Shown here: positions 24,905 through 33,204 of the stretch, piece after piece
How the letters are laid out: the number at the start of each line of letters is the position of its first letter
Position numbering within the stretch: position 1 is the first letter of the stretch
Assembly: GCA_029240815.1 (NCBI GenBank)
Contig: JARDZO010000010.1
Location: 1-38,487 of the forward strand
Length of the DNA: 38,487 nucleotides
DNA from: Brevibacillus sp.
Lineage (GTDB): Bacteria; Bacillota; Bacilli; Brevibacillales; Brevibacillaceae
Direction of reading: 5' to 3'
The notes under the pieces: model-generated
Told to the model about the DNA's origin: nothing
What the model saw: the letters and a program-made list of their open reading frames with translations, nothing else
The model's database searches: none
Program-made: the position numbers and the translations under genes

Positions 24905-26266
24905 TTAACTCGCAGAACGGGAGTAGATTCGATGCGGGGTAAGATCGCCGCGATGGCGCACGTAGAGCGGCCCCCACGAAGGATTTGCGTCGTGCATGCT
25001 TTTTAGTAGTGTCGTCATACCCGTAAAGACGGTTGGAGCCTCGAGTTCGCCAGCAACTGCTGAAGTGACAGCGGCAGCAACTACGTGTGCCGCATACATA
25101 CCGGAAACGATGCCGTCGTGGACAGTCTGCGAACCGGAAAAGTGGGAACGTATTTCTTGCACGATTCGTTCGTCATCATTATGCCAGTTCTGAATTTGCC
25201 CAAGAGCATGGCCTTCCAGACTGAGTAGGCGTGCCTCTGTAATCGTACGCGCTACGATGGCGGCGGATTTTTTGGCCAAATCAGCATCGAGTGCGGTTCT
25301 GCCCAAAGTGATTCCTTTCAAATCGCGATCTGTTTCTTCCAATAAGGCGTCAGCCCAATCCGTAGCGTTGTCAAAGTGAAGCATCCGTACGGTTTCGGCA
25401 GCTAGATAACCACGTAAAATATCTGCAGGATGGGGATCGTTTTGAGGGCCTGCATTACGCAACGTTGCTTGGCCTGTGTATGCCTTGTTGAGACCGCGAA
25501 AATATCCAATCAAGCCAATTCCTGCAGCAGGACCTGTGTTTAAAATTCCGAGTACATCAGAGGCGGTCTCGTCAATCCGTAGCGACCAATAATCAGCCAT
25601 CGCTCGATTATGCAGCTCGTCAGCCAATGCGTCAAAAACGGTTTGCTGCAATTCTCCCAACAATCCGGTATCTGCATGGAGAATGTCGTGTCCAGCTGTT
25701 TCGTGACCTAATGCCGACCAAGCCAACAGACCTAGTCGAGCATTTGCGGGAGGCAGATTGACGATGCTCGTTTTGATTCCGAAATGGGCAGTAGCCTCGG
25801 CCGTCCACGTATACGGACCAAATTGCGGGCGTCCCCATTTGACGAGAGGAGCAATCAGGCTCACGTCAGGTGGCTTGATGCCGTTCCTGTCTTCCTCGCT
25901 CAAAAAGCCATCGTACAAATCGCTAACTACTTCCTGGAAGGCATCCGTCGCTTCTCGCTCATACGCTTCGCCGTTTTGCAGAATGGCTTGGGCGATATCG
26001 CAAAACAGGCCGGCTTCCCGTTCTTTGTGTGGATCACGCCTCAGCATTTCAGCGAATCCAGACTCGGATAGCTTGTCCATCGATTGAAGAAACGGATTGT
26101 ACACGTGTTCCCGATAAAGAGGGGGGAGAGTTTCGGCTGCATCTTGCAAGCGTCCATACAAGGATTGATACTCAGTCGGATCTGGTGGACCGTTATTCTC
26201 GTCCAGGGCAGCGAGTGCTACGTCTTCCATGCAGGTCTGTAGGTGGCGAAAATCAGGATGGTTCAT
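24905..26266 (-). CDS. Putative zinc metallopeptidase-like protein with HEXXGH motif (unknown family)
   Basis: A 453-residue soluble protein with no signal peptide that I do not recognise by name. Its centre contains HETAGHDILH (His188, Glu189, His193, His197), followed 44 residues later by IDETASD (Glu233, Asp237). An HEXXGH motif plus a downstream Glu in an ExxxxD context is the pattern of dipeptidyl peptidase III (family M49). This protein is much shorter than DPP III, and overall similarity cannot be judged here. The C-terminal third is Ala-rich and helical. ATG 26266 has GGAGG 8 nt upstream; TTG 26281 would precede it. It sits between czcO and the Zur-box operon, which fits a zinc link but does not prove one. 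Confidence 0.6.
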   Translation of the reverse strand: MNHPDFRHLQTCMEDVALAALDENNGPPDPTEYQSLYGRLQDAAETLPPLYREHVYNPFLQSMDKLSESGFAEMLRRDPHKEREAGLFCDIAQAILQNGEAYEREATDAFQEVVSDLYDGFLSEEDRNGIKPPDVSLIAPLVKWGRPQFGPYTWTAEATAHFGIKTSIVNLPPANARLGLLAWSALGHETAGHDILHADTGLLGELQQTVFDALADELHNRAMADYWSLRIDETASDVLGILNTGPAAGIGLIGYFRGLNKAYTGQATLRNAGPQNDPHPADILRGYLAAETVRMLHFDNATDWADALLEETDRDLKGITLGRTALDADLAKKSAAIVARTITEARLLSLEGHALGQIQNWHNDDERIVQEIRSHFSGSQTVHDGIVSGMYAAHVVAAAVTSAVAGELEAPTVFTGMTTLLKSMHDANPSWGPLYVRHRGDLTPHRIYSRSAS

Positions 26267-26454
26267 GCGTGACGCCTCCAATCGTCTAGAGAATGTGGGC
26301 TCTCGACACGAGTTACGTCAAACCAAGCGCGGCTTTTTGGGGACCCACCTCCTTTCCAGTTGGACGGGGGTTGGTTCTTCCATTATAAAACGCCTGAATT
26401 GGAAAAAAAAGTACGAAGAGGTAGGCGGTTAGTAGCATTTATTTGCAAAAACCG

Positions 26455-26483
26455 TTGTAAGGTTGTCCCGAACTGAATATAAT
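26455..26483 (+). promoter_or_regulatory. Sigma-A promoter of the ycgR-ycgQ operon
   Basis: TTGTAA (26455-26460) and a perfect TATAAT (26478-26483) are separated by 17 bp, about 36 bp before the start codon at 26519. Confidence 0.8.
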
Positions 26484-26498
26484 TCGAAATGATTACTA
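26484..26498. promoter_or_regulatory. Zur-box operator over the transcription start
   Basis: TCGAAATGATTACTA matches the Bacillus Zur 7-1-7 consensus TCGTAAT-N-ATTACGA at 13 of 15 positions, counting N as a match, and begins directly after the -10 hexamer. The Fur consensus fits less well (about 10 of 15). Zinc-bound Zur here would block initiation, so the operon should be on under zinc starvation. Confidence 0.7.
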
Positions 26499-26518
26499 TT
26501 TAGGGGGGAGGAACAGAC

Positions 26519-27523
26519 ATGCTTGTGAAGTTTCGCCGATTTTTCCTGGAAATCATCGGAGCTCTCTTGTTGGGATTAGCTGCGGCTTGGTTGACTAGGA
26601 GCGGGAGGGGCAGCTGGTCTTCCGGATGGCAGATCGAGTGGTCACCACGCTGGCTGGACATCAAGACGTTTTTTCTCAGTATCGTGTTGGAAGCCATTCC
26701 GTTTGTGCTGCTCGGGGTGTTCTTTTCCGCTTTGATCCAGACGTTCGTGACGGAAGAGCAGGTGCGGCGCTGGACGCCTAAACATCCTATGATAGCCTTA
26801 CCCTTCGGGGCGTTGCTGGGATTTTTGTTTCCGGTTTGCGAATGTGCGATTATACCGGTCGTGCGTCGTTTGATCCAAAAGGGGATGCCAGTTCACGTGG
26901 GGATTGTTTTTTTGCTAGCGGGTCCGATTGTCAATCCAGTCGTTTTATCTTCTACATACATTGCGTTTGCAAGACAGCCAGATCTGGCGTTTCACAGAGG
27001 TGCTGCTGCTTTTCTCGTTGCAGTCATTATCGGCGTACTGGCCTTGTTGTTTGTTCGTAAAAATCCGCTTCGTCTGGGAATGGACTCACAAATTCGTCAT
27101 GAAGAGGCTCATACGGAAGCTGTGCGAGGCAAGCTCTCCGCAACTTTTTCCCACGCAATCGACGAGTTTTTCGATATGGGTAAATATTTGCTGTTAGGCG
27201 CGTTTATCAGCGCTTTGCTTCAAGTATTCGTAAGCAGGGAGACACTCGTGGAGATCGGTCAGACTCCTGTTGCGTCTCATTTGGTCATGATGGGGATGGC
27301 CTATCTTTTCTCGTTGTGTTCAGAAGCGGACGCTTTTATCGCCGCATCTTTTTCTAATACGTTTCATAGCAGCTCGCTACTGGCTTTTCTCGTCTTTGGA
27401 CCGATGCTGGACTTGAAAACCACGCTGATGCTGCTCAGCACCTTTCGCTTCGGATTTGTGGTCAAACTGGTTTCCGCCGTCACCGTACTCGTGCTCGTCG
27501 TGACGATGCTATGGCCGGTCTAA
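26519..27523 (+). CDS. ycgR: DUF318/ArsP_1-family permease, YcgR-like
   Basis: A 334-residue polytopic membrane protein of the DUF318 permease family. Both halves carry the family's polar signatures: GFLFPVCECAIIPVVRRLIQKGMP in the first and LFSLCSEADAFIAASF in the second. There are about eight transmembrane helices. ATG 26519 follows GGGGGGAGG by 7 nt. The next gene is the ycgQ partner, 12 bp downstream, as in B. subtilis ycgR-ycgQ. The Zur-type box on the promoter suggests a role under zinc limitation, possibly metal or metallophore transport or delivery; this is inferred from regulation and not known for the family. Confidence 0.88.
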   Translation: MLVKFRRFFLEIIGALLLGLAAAWLTRSGRGSWSSGWQIEWSPRWLDIKTFFLSIVLEAIPFVLLGVFFSALIQTFVTEEQVRRWTPKHPMIALPFGALLGFLFPVCECAIIPVVRRLIQKGMPVHVGIVFLLAGPIVNPVVLSSTYIAFARQPDLAFHRGAAAFLVAVIIGVLALLFVRKNPLRLGMDSQIRHEEAHTEAVRGKLSATFSHAIDEFFDMGKYLLLGAFISALLQVFVSRETLVEIGQTPVASHLVMMGMAYLFSLCSEADAFIAASFSNTFHSSSLLAFLVFGPMLDLKTTLMLLSTFRFGFVVKLVSAVTVLVLVVTMLWPV

Positions 27524-27535
27524 GGAGGGATTGAG

Positions 27536-28453
27536 ATGAAACAAGCGAGTGTAGCGCGGCATTACTTCCTGCGCAGTCTGATTCTGATCGGATTCACTGG
27601 GTTGTTGGCACAGCTCATTATTACGGATCGTCTTGGCCACTATCTGGCACCTCGACTGCATATGTTGAGCTATGTCACGCTTGGGATTCTGATTGTTTTA
27701 TCACTTGTCAGCTTACGGCAAGCTTTCTTGGGAGCGACTGCGTACGATTGCGACTGCGAGGATGCACATAAGATTCCGCGCTCCTTATTGCGTTCCGTGA
27801 TGGTGTACGGGATGTTCATCTTGCCGTTGGCGATGGGATTTTTGATGCCGGATCAAATACTAGGTAGTGATGTGGCAGAAAAACGGGGGATCACCCTGCT
27901 CAGCAACGATGTGAGAAAACTGGCAGGGGTAAAGCAAGCAGCCGCTTCTGAAGGGGCAGCCAATCCGTCAGCATCAATGCCAGTTCTTTCTAATGAACAG
28001 ATCCGCCAGAAATTTTCAACCACTGGATTGGGCGATTTTTACACGGACATGGCAGTGTCGTTGTACAAGCAACACGTCATCTTGCTCAATGACAAAGTGT
28101 TTTTGGACGGATTGACGACGATGGAGCTGTACGCAAAGGAGTTTGCAGGCAAGGAAATGGAGACGCTCGGCTTTGTCTATCGTCAGCCGGATTTTACGCC
28201 GCAACAGTTCGTCGTCGCACGCTTCTCCGTTTCGTGTTGCACAGCAGATGCCAACGTTTTTGGGGTGCTGGTGGAAAATGATCAAGGAAGTAAATGGGCT
28301 AAGGACAGCTGGATAAAAGTACGAGGCAAGCTGGAAGTGCGAACCGTCGACGGTTATGACATGCTTGTACTGAAAGCGAGCAAGATCGAACAGGTCAAAC
28401 CACCCAAGGATCCGTATGTTTATTACAATTACGATACACCCGTGGGCAACTAA
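27536..28453 (+). CDS. ycgQ: TIGR03943/DUF1980-family membrane protein, YcgQ-like
   Basis: A 305-residue protein with two N-terminal membrane helices (about 12-32 and 42-61), a cytosolic or loop segment rich in potential metal ligands (DCDCEDAHK, Cys72, Cys74, His78), a third helix (about 87-105), and a C-terminal soluble domain. The latter includes FSVSCCTADANVFGVLV with vicinal Cys234-Cys235, a hallmark of the family as I recall it. ATG follows GGAGGG by 6 nt. It overlaps functionally with the upstream permease, with which it always seems to pair. Its biochemical role is unknown; the Cys clusters and the Zur box both point toward zinc. Confidence 0.85.
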   Translation: MKQASVARHYFLRSLILIGFTGLLAQLIITDRLGHYLAPRLHMLSYVTLGILIVLSLVSLRQAFLGATAYDCDCEDAHKIPRSLLRSVMVYGMFILPLAMGFLMPDQILGSDVAEKRGITLLSNDVRKLAGVKQAAASEGAANPSASMPVLSNEQIRQKFSTTGLGDFYTDMAVSLYKQHVILLNDKVFLDGLTTMELYAKEFAGKEMETLGFVYRQPDFTPQQFVVARFSVSCCTADANVFGVLVENDQGSKWAKDSWIKVRGKLEVRTVDGYDMLVLKASKIEQVKPPKDPYVYYNYDTPVGN

Positions 28454-28468
28454 TGAGGAGGGTTATGC

Positions 28469-28921
28469 ATGATTCAAGTTTTTCCTACGACCAGTCGGGA
28501 AACAGCTACACGTATGTGGCAGCTGCAGCAGGCGGCATACCGTGTGGAAGCAGAGCTGATTGGGTGGGGTGATTTGCCGCCACTGCGAGAAACCGTTGAG
28601 CAGCTGATGGAGAGCGAGGAAACCTTCGTCGCTTTCTTAGAGGAGGGGGAGCTGGCAGGTGCCCTTTCGTATCAAAAAATAGGAGATCAGCTCGATATCT
28701 ACAAACTGATCGTAGACCCCAAGCATTTTCGCAAAGGAATCGCGAGGCAATTGCTGATTCATCTCGAGAATAGTTACTCTGATGTAAAATCGATCGTTGT
28801 TTCAACGGGTGCTCGAAATGAACCAGCAGTTCAGTTGTATTTGCGCCAAGGATACGAGTCAACTGGGTCAAAAGAAGTCGCACCTGGTCTCGAACTCGCA
28901 TTCTTTCGAAAAGAGCTGTAA
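28469..28921 (+). CDS. GNAT-family N-acetyltransferase
   Basis: A 150-residue acetyltransferase. The acetyl-CoA-binding motif A is IVDPKHFRKGIARQLLIHLE (about residues 85-104), followed by the typical VVSTGARNEPAVQLYLRQGYE of motif B. ATG 28469 has GAGGAGGG upstream. It lies 15 bp after ycgQ with no terminator between, so it is probably the third gene of the Zur-controlled operon. Its substrate (small molecule or protein N-terminus) is not predictable. Confidence 0.88.
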   Translation: MIQVFPTTSRETATRMWQLQQAAYRVEAELIGWGDLPPLRETVEQLMESEETFVAFLEEGELAGALSYQKIGDQLDIYKLIVDPKHFRKGIARQLLIHLENSYSDVKSIVVSTGARNEPAVQLYLRQGYESTGSKEVAPGLELAFFRKEL

Positions 28922-28952
28922 AGGGCAGGATATCTGCAACGGACAACCAAAA

Positions 28953-28987
28953 AAGCTGACGCTCGAATGTTGCTCGGACGTCAGCTT
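28953..28987 (-). terminator. Terminator of the mntABCD operon
   Basis: AAGCTGACG at 28953-28961 pairs with CGTCAGCTT at 28979-28987. On the minus strand it is followed by TTTTTTGG, just after mntD. Confidence 0.75.
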
Positions 28988-29002
28988 CTCATGTTACTTG
29001 CG

Positions 29003-29884
29003 TTATGCTTCACCCAACTGAACTTTTCTTCTCGCTACCATTTTGCTAATCAAGCCGTGGCGAGGCGAAAACAGGAACGCCAGGAGGAACAACAGACCAG
29101 CTACAGCTGTCATGGCACCGGCGATCGAGCTATCCAGCCACGAGGCGAGGAAGTAACCCAGAATGGCAGAGAGGACGCCCACTCCCATACTGATGAAGAG
29201 CATGACGTGCAGACGATCGGTAAGCAAATAAGCGGTAGCGCTAGGGACGACTAGCATCGCAACTACGAGGATAGCTCCTACGCTTTCAAAGGCGGCGACG
29301 GTTGTCAACGAGACCAGTGTCATCAGCAGATAGTGAAAGAGCATGACCGGAATTCCGATGGCTGCCGCGAGCGCCGGGTCAAAGCTGCACAGCTTGAACT
29401 GTTTGAAAAATAAGCCGATGACAATGAGGCTGAACAAGAATACGCCGCCGACACCCCACAAAGCGCGAGGCCCCATATCTGTGCCGCCCAGCTGCCAGGT
29501 ATCCCATGGGACATAGGCGATTTCTCCATACAGGACGCAATCCAGATCGAGATCGACCTGCTGCGTGTAGAGCGAGACGAGGACGACGCCGACAGAAAAG
29601 AGGGCAGTGAAGGTAACGCCAATGGCTGCGTCAGACTTGACGCCGCTTTGGTGCAGCATCTGGACGATAAAAACAGTGATCAACCCGATGACGGCGGCAC
29701 CAATGAGCATCGGCAGGATATCCCGGCTTCCACTGAAGAGAAAGGCGAGCACGATTCCCGGGAGAATAGCGTGACTGATTGCATCGCCCAGCATCGCCAT
29801 CCGGCGCAAGATGAGAAAGCAGCCGAGAAAACCACATGATGCCGCTACTAGTGAGCCAGTCAAAATGATGAAGAACGTGTTCAC
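29003..29884 (-). CDS. mntD: Manganese/metal ABC transporter permease MntD
   Basis: A 293-residue ABC-3 family permease with about eight transmembrane helices, beginning FFIILTGSLVAASCGFLGCFLILRRMAMLGDAISHAILPG, the family's conserved N-terminal region. ATG overlaps the stop of mntC by 4 bp (ATGA), which shows translational coupling. It is the last gene of the operon and matches B. subtilis MntD in length (about 295) and order. It forms the membrane channel with MntC for Mn2+ import driven by MntB. Confidence 0.9.
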   Translation of the reverse strand: MNTFFIILTGSLVAASCGFLGCFLILRRMAMLGDAISHAILPGIVLAFLFSGSRDILPMLIGAAVIGLITVFIVQMLHQSGVKSDAAIGVTFTALFSVGVVLVSLYTQQVDLDLDCVLYGEIAYVPWDTWQLGGTDMGPRALWGVGGVFLFSLIVIGLFFKQFKLCSFDPALAAAIGIPVMLFHYLLMTLVSLTTVAAFESVGAILVVAMLVVPSATAYLLTDRLHVMLFISMGVGVLSAILGYFLASWLDSSIAGAMTAVAGLLFLLAFLFSPRHGLISKMVARRKVQLGEA

Positions 29885-31233
29885 AGCGATAGCCCCCCTT
29901 GGTTCGCAGGTTGCAGAAGATGAGAGACGTCGTTGTGATCCGCCAGTCTCGGTGTCAGGTCATAGGCACTCAACTGGGCCAGCATTAAGGACAATGCCTC
30001 ATCAGATAATTGGGGAGCGAGCTCCTCCTGATTTACATCGATTTCCAAGTCGTGGTATTGATTTTGGTTCATGTGGTACAGATCCCAAAGGCGCTGATTC
30101 AGGACAAGTCGATGAGCATCCTTCAAGCCTTCGGGAGTAAAGGTCCAGAGCAGTTCTTCTTTCGTACGGGAGCGTTCCGTCACATAGCGTTTCTTTTGCA
30201 GAGTGTACAAGGCTTTGCGAACGGCTGAGGCTCGTTTCCCGCATTTCTGTGCCAAGTGTTCTGCACTGAAACCATAATAGACACTGGTCGGGCGCCTTTT
30301 TGTCTGTTCTTCCAATTTTTCATACAGGGCCTGCATGACATCCTCGAGCAAGATTTTATTGCGCATTCTCAAAAAACGCACCATCCGCGCCAAAACACCA
30401 CGGCGAGGGGAGAAGAGCAGTGAGAACAAAAAGAAGGCGGTAGCAGAGAGCACGATGGTCGGACCCGTCGGGAGATTTTCCTGCTGGGTACTGATGAGCG
30501 TACCGAGAACTCCGCTGAGTGCTCCAAAGAAACCAGAGAGGATCACCATTTTACCGAGCTTATCTGTCCAGTAGCGTGCAGTGACTGCAGGCGCGATCAG
30601 CATCGCTGCGACCAGGACGACACCGACAGCCTGTAAACCAATGACGACAGACATCAGGAGCATGAGCATCAGGATGCCGTCGAGCAGACCCATGGGAAAT
30701 CCCAAACCGCGTCCAAAGCCAGGGTCAAAAGAGAGGAGCGTAAATTCTTTAAATAACAGGGCCGTTGTCACAATCAGGACTGCAGCTACAATCATGATGG
30801 TAATTACGTCATGGAAGACGAGAGATGCGGCTTGCCCGAACAGGAATTTGTCCAGACCGCTCTGATTTCCGCTCGCGCTGTGCTGAATGTAAGTCAATAG
30901 CACGATCCCGATACCGAAAAAGACGGAAAGGATGAGGGCGAGGGACGTGTCTTCCTTGATCCGTGTATGCCGTGAGATCGCGGTGATGCAATAGGTGGCC
31001 AACAGTCCCGCTACCCCTGCGCCGATTAAAAAAAGTCCGATCGATTTGGAGCCGGTCAACAGGTAGACGAGGCATACCCCAGGCAAAGCAGCATGGGCGA
31101 GGGCGTCTCCCACCAGAGAGCGACCTCTCAGGAAGGCAAAGCATCCGAGGACGCCGCTACTGATCCCGAGCAAGACGCACCCCATCAAAACCCATTGTGT
31201 ATTGGGGTCTTGCAGGGCAAGCCAAACATTCAT
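29881..31233 (-). CDS. mntC: Manganese ABC transporter permease MntC with C-terminal winged-helix-like extension
   Basis: A 450-residue ABC-3 permease. The first ~285 residues hold the membrane domain, starting with [31 protein letters not shown]. The remaining ~160 residues form a soluble region with a DtxR/MntR-like winged-helix pattern ([30 protein letters not shown], then [17 protein letters not shown]), which resembles the N-terminal and dimerisation parts of an iron-dependent repressor. B. subtilis MntC (about 435 residues) has a similar length. ATG 31233 has AAGGAGG about 9 nt upstream and overlaps mntB by 4 bp. Whether the extension binds metal or DNA, or only tunes the channel, is open. 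Confidence 0.9.
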   Translation of the reverse strand: MNVWLALQDPNTQWVLMGCVLLGISSGVLGCFAFLRGRSLVGDALAHAALPGVCLVYLLTGSKSIGLFLIGAGVAGLLATYCITAISRHTRIKEDTSLALILSVFFGIGIVLLTYIQHSASGNQSGLDKFLFGQAASLVFHDVITIMIVAAVLIVTTALLFKEFTLLSFDPGFGRGLGFPMGLLDGILMLMLLMSVVIGLQAVGVVLVAAMLIAPAVTARYWTDKLGKMVILSGFFGALSGVLGTLISTQQENLPTGPTIVLSATAFFLFSLLFSPRRGVLARMVRFLRMRNKILLEDVMQALYEKLEEQTKRRPTSVYYGFSAEHLAQKCGKRASAVRKALYTLQKKRYVTERSRTKEELLWTFTPEGLKDAHRLVLNQRLWDLYHMNQNQYHDLEIDVNQEELAPQLSDEALSLMLAQLSAYDLTPRLADHNDVSHLLQPANQGGLSL

Positions 31234-32021
31234 AAGTCCGTCTCCTCCTTTGCAGAAGGCGAACTGGTTATCAATACCTGACTGCCCATGATATGGAGTC
31301 GTCCCCCGTATGTCTTCTGCAAATGATCAGGGGTGAACGCCTCGTGCGTGGGACCAGCAGCGATGACACGACGATTGAGCAGGATCGCCCAGTCAAAATA
31401 CTCTTCCACTGTCTGCAAATCGTGATGGACGACCAGCACGGTTTTTTTCTGTTGCTTCAGCTCATTCAACAGTTGAATAATCGCTTTTTCGGTTGCCGCG
31501 TCGACACCCGCGAACGGCTCATCCATGAAGTACAGCTGAGCTTCCTGTGCCAGTGCACGAGCCAGAAAGACACGCTGCTGCTGACCGCCGGATAGCTGAC
31601 TAATTTGGCGGTTTGCATAGTCTGCCATTCCTACCTTTGACAAGCATTCCATCGCAAAATCCCGGTCTGCCTTGCCAGGGCGGCGAAACCAGCCTAAACG
31701 CCCGTAACGGCCCATCAAGACAACATCCAGCGCGTCGGTAGGGAAATCCCAATCAACTGACTCGCGCTGTGGTACATATCCAACGAGTTTTCGTTGCTGC
31801 TTGTAAGGCTTTCCATAGATTTCCGTATCACCTGAGGCTACGGGGATCAAGCCCTGTACGGCTTTGATGAACGTTGATTTACCTGCGCCATTTGGGCCGA
31901 TGATACCGATGAGCTTTCCCTCAGGAACTTCAACGTGGACACTTCTGAGAACGGGCTTCTTTTGGTAGGCGACGGTCAAATCCCGAACGCGGAGTGGTAC
32001 AGATTTCGTTGTGGTAGACAT
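31230..32021 (-). CDS. mntB: Manganese ABC transporter ATP-binding protein MntB
   Basis: A 263-residue ATPase of the metal-chelate ABC family with Walker [12 protein letters not shown]-loop [13 protein letters not shown], signature [15 protein letters not shown], Walker [13 protein letters not shown] and switch His in VVHHD. The VDWDFP segment is typical of Mn/Zn/Fe importers of the Mnt/Tro/Znu group. It lies 29 bp after mntA and overlaps mntC by 4 bp. It powers import through MntC-MntD. Confidence 0.93.
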   Translation of the reverse strand: MSTTTKSVPLRVRDLTVAYQKKPVLRSVHVEVPEGKLIGIIGPNGAGKSTFIKAVQGLIPVASGDTEIYGKPYKQQRKLVGYVPQRESVDWDFPTDALDVVLMGRYGRLGWFRRPGKADRDFAMECLSKVGMADYANRQISQLSGGQQQRVFLARALAQEAQLYFMDEPFAGVDAATEKAIIQLLNELKQQKKTVLVVHHDLQTVEEYFDWAILLNRRVIAAGPTHEAFTPDHLQKTYGGRLHIMGSQVLITSSPSAKEETDL

Positions 32022-32050
32022 GCCTCACTCATTCCTTTCTAACAAGCTCG

Positions 32051-32998
32051 TTATTTCAGGGCTTTCACGATGGTATCGACGTTGTGCCTCACCATGCCGA
32101 TGTAGGTACCCTCAGGTGTTCCGGGCGTTCCCATCGCATCGGAGAACAATTCTCCGCCAATTGTTACCTTATGATTTTTTGCACCAGCTCCTTGGACGAC
32201 GGCCTCGATAGAGCGTTTCGGTACAGAGGACTCCACGAATACGGCTTTGATCTGGCGGGCCACCAACGTATCGACCAGTTGCTGAACGTCTTTGAGTCCG
32301 TACTCAGAAGCAGTGCTGATCCCTTGTAATCCGAGTACTTCTACATCGTAGGCGTGACCGAAATACTGAAAGGCATCGTGAGCGGTAACCAGGACCCGTT
32401 GTTCTTTAGGGATGCTAGCGAGTTGCGTGCGCGCATACTCATCCAGTTCTTTTAGTTCGCCAAGGTATTTTTCCGCGTTTGCCGTGTAGGTGTCTTTGTG
32501 CGACGGGTCAATGGCGACCAGGTCGTCCCGAACTTGTTCCACTGACTTGATCCACAAGGAGACATCGAACCAGACGTGAGGGTCCGGGTTTTCTGGAGAA
32601 GCGGGGTCCGCGAGCAAATCATCTTTGGTCAGTTTGGCAGTTACAGGTCTGACAGGTTTGCTTTTGCCAATCTTTTCAAAGATATCGATCATTTTGCCTT
32701 CCAGATGCAGACCGGAGTAAAAGATGATGTCTGCATCATTGATTCGCTTGATGTCCCCTTCAGATGCTTTGTATAAGTGGGGATCTACACCTGCTCCCAT
32801 CAATTGAGTTACTTCGACGTATTCGCCACCGACTTGCTTGACGATGTCCGCGACCATTCCAGTGGTTGTAGTGATTTTCCATACCCCGTCCTTTGCCTGT
32901 GGAGCATCATGATTCGAGCAGCCTGCAAAGAGCAAAGAAGCAGTCATAACGGCAGTAAGAATACTAGTTCTCCAACGAGAAAAATATGTAGGTTTCAA
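32051..32998 (-). CDS. mntA: Manganese-binding lipoprotein MntA
   Basis: A 315-residue cluster A-I (SBP_bac_9) metal-binding lipoprotein. The N-terminus has a signal segment and lipobox LFAGC (Cys27). Candidate metal ligands are His in GVDPHLYK and PDPHVWFDVS, Glu in VFVESSVPK, and Asp in LFSDAMG, the usual two His plus acidic pair of Mn/Fe-type binding proteins. No His-rich loop is present, which favours manganese over zinc. The start codon is TTG at 32998 with GGGGAG 7 nt upstream. It is the first gene of mntABCD and lies behind three MntR-type boxes. Confidence 0.92.
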   Translation of the reverse strand: MKPTYFSRWRTSILTAVMTASLLFAGCSNHDAPQAKDGVWKITTTTGMVADIVKQVGGEYVEVTQLMGAGVDPHLYKASEGDIKRINDADIIFYSGLHLEGKMIDIFEKIGKSKPVRPVTAKLTKDDLLADPASPENPDPHVWFDVSLWIKSVEQVRDDLVAIDPSHKDTYTANAEKYLGELKELDEYARTQLASIPKEQRVLVTAHDAFQYFGHAYDVEVLGLQGISTASEYGLKDVQQLVDTLVARQIKAVFVESSVPKRSIEAVVQGAGAKNHKVTIGGELFSDAMGTPGTPEGTYIGMVRHNVDTIVKALK

Positions 32999-33038
32999 AG
33001 TTTGTCTCCCCTCAATTCTTTTTTATTTGCGCATAAAT

Positions 33039-33054
33039 GTTTCCTTAGGGCAAC
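33039..33054. promoter_or_regulatory. MntR-type box 1
   Basis: On the minus strand GTTGCCCTAAGGAAAC closely matches the B. subtilis MntR box TTTGCCTTAAGGAAAC. It is about 40 bp before the mntA start codon and just downstream of the probable -10 (TTAAAG). Confidence 0.75.
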
Positions 33055-33067
33055 TTTAACACATGAA

Positions 33068-33083
33068 GATTCCTTTATGCAAC
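33068..33083. promoter_or_regulatory. MntR-type box 2
   Basis: On the minus strand GTTGCATAAAGGAATC, 29 bp from box 1. It includes TTGCAT, a candidate -35 element of mntA, so binding would compete with RNA polymerase. Confidence 0.65.
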
Positions 33084-33105
33084 AGTATTCCCCTAAGTTA
33101 AAAAA

Positions 33106-33121
33106 GTTTCCTTTATGCAAA
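33106..33121. promoter_or_regulatory. MntR-type box 3
   Basis: On the minus strand TTTGCATAAAGGAAAC, the closest of the three to the consensus (TTTGCcTtAAGGAAAC). It lies 38 bp upstream of box 2 and about 110 bp before the mntA start. Confidence 0.75.
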
Positions 33122-33167
33122 TATATCGTTTTTCGAGTCCTGCGTTTTTGTGAACCAGCATATGCAA

Positions 33168-33194
33168 AAGGCAGGTGAACGTGTCACCTGCCTT
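33168..33194 (-). terminator. Terminator of the two-component system operon
   Basis: A perfect 11-bp stem: AAGGCAGGTGA at 33168-33178 with TCACCTGCCTT at 33184-33194. On the minus strand it is followed by TTGC. It lies 11 bp after the response regulator stop codon. Confidence 0.75.
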
Positions 33195-33204
33195 GGTTTC
33201 TTCC

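Noticed and set aside
26282..26380. T-box-like appearance of the leader of the HEXXGH-protein gene on the minus strand (AGGTGGGTCCCC... CCGCG)
   Set aside because: No specifier stem and no terminator/antiterminator pair could be found.
26484..26498. Fur or PerR box as an alternative for the operator
   Set aside because: Matches to Fur (about 10 of 15) and PerR are poorer than to the Zur consensus (13 of 15).
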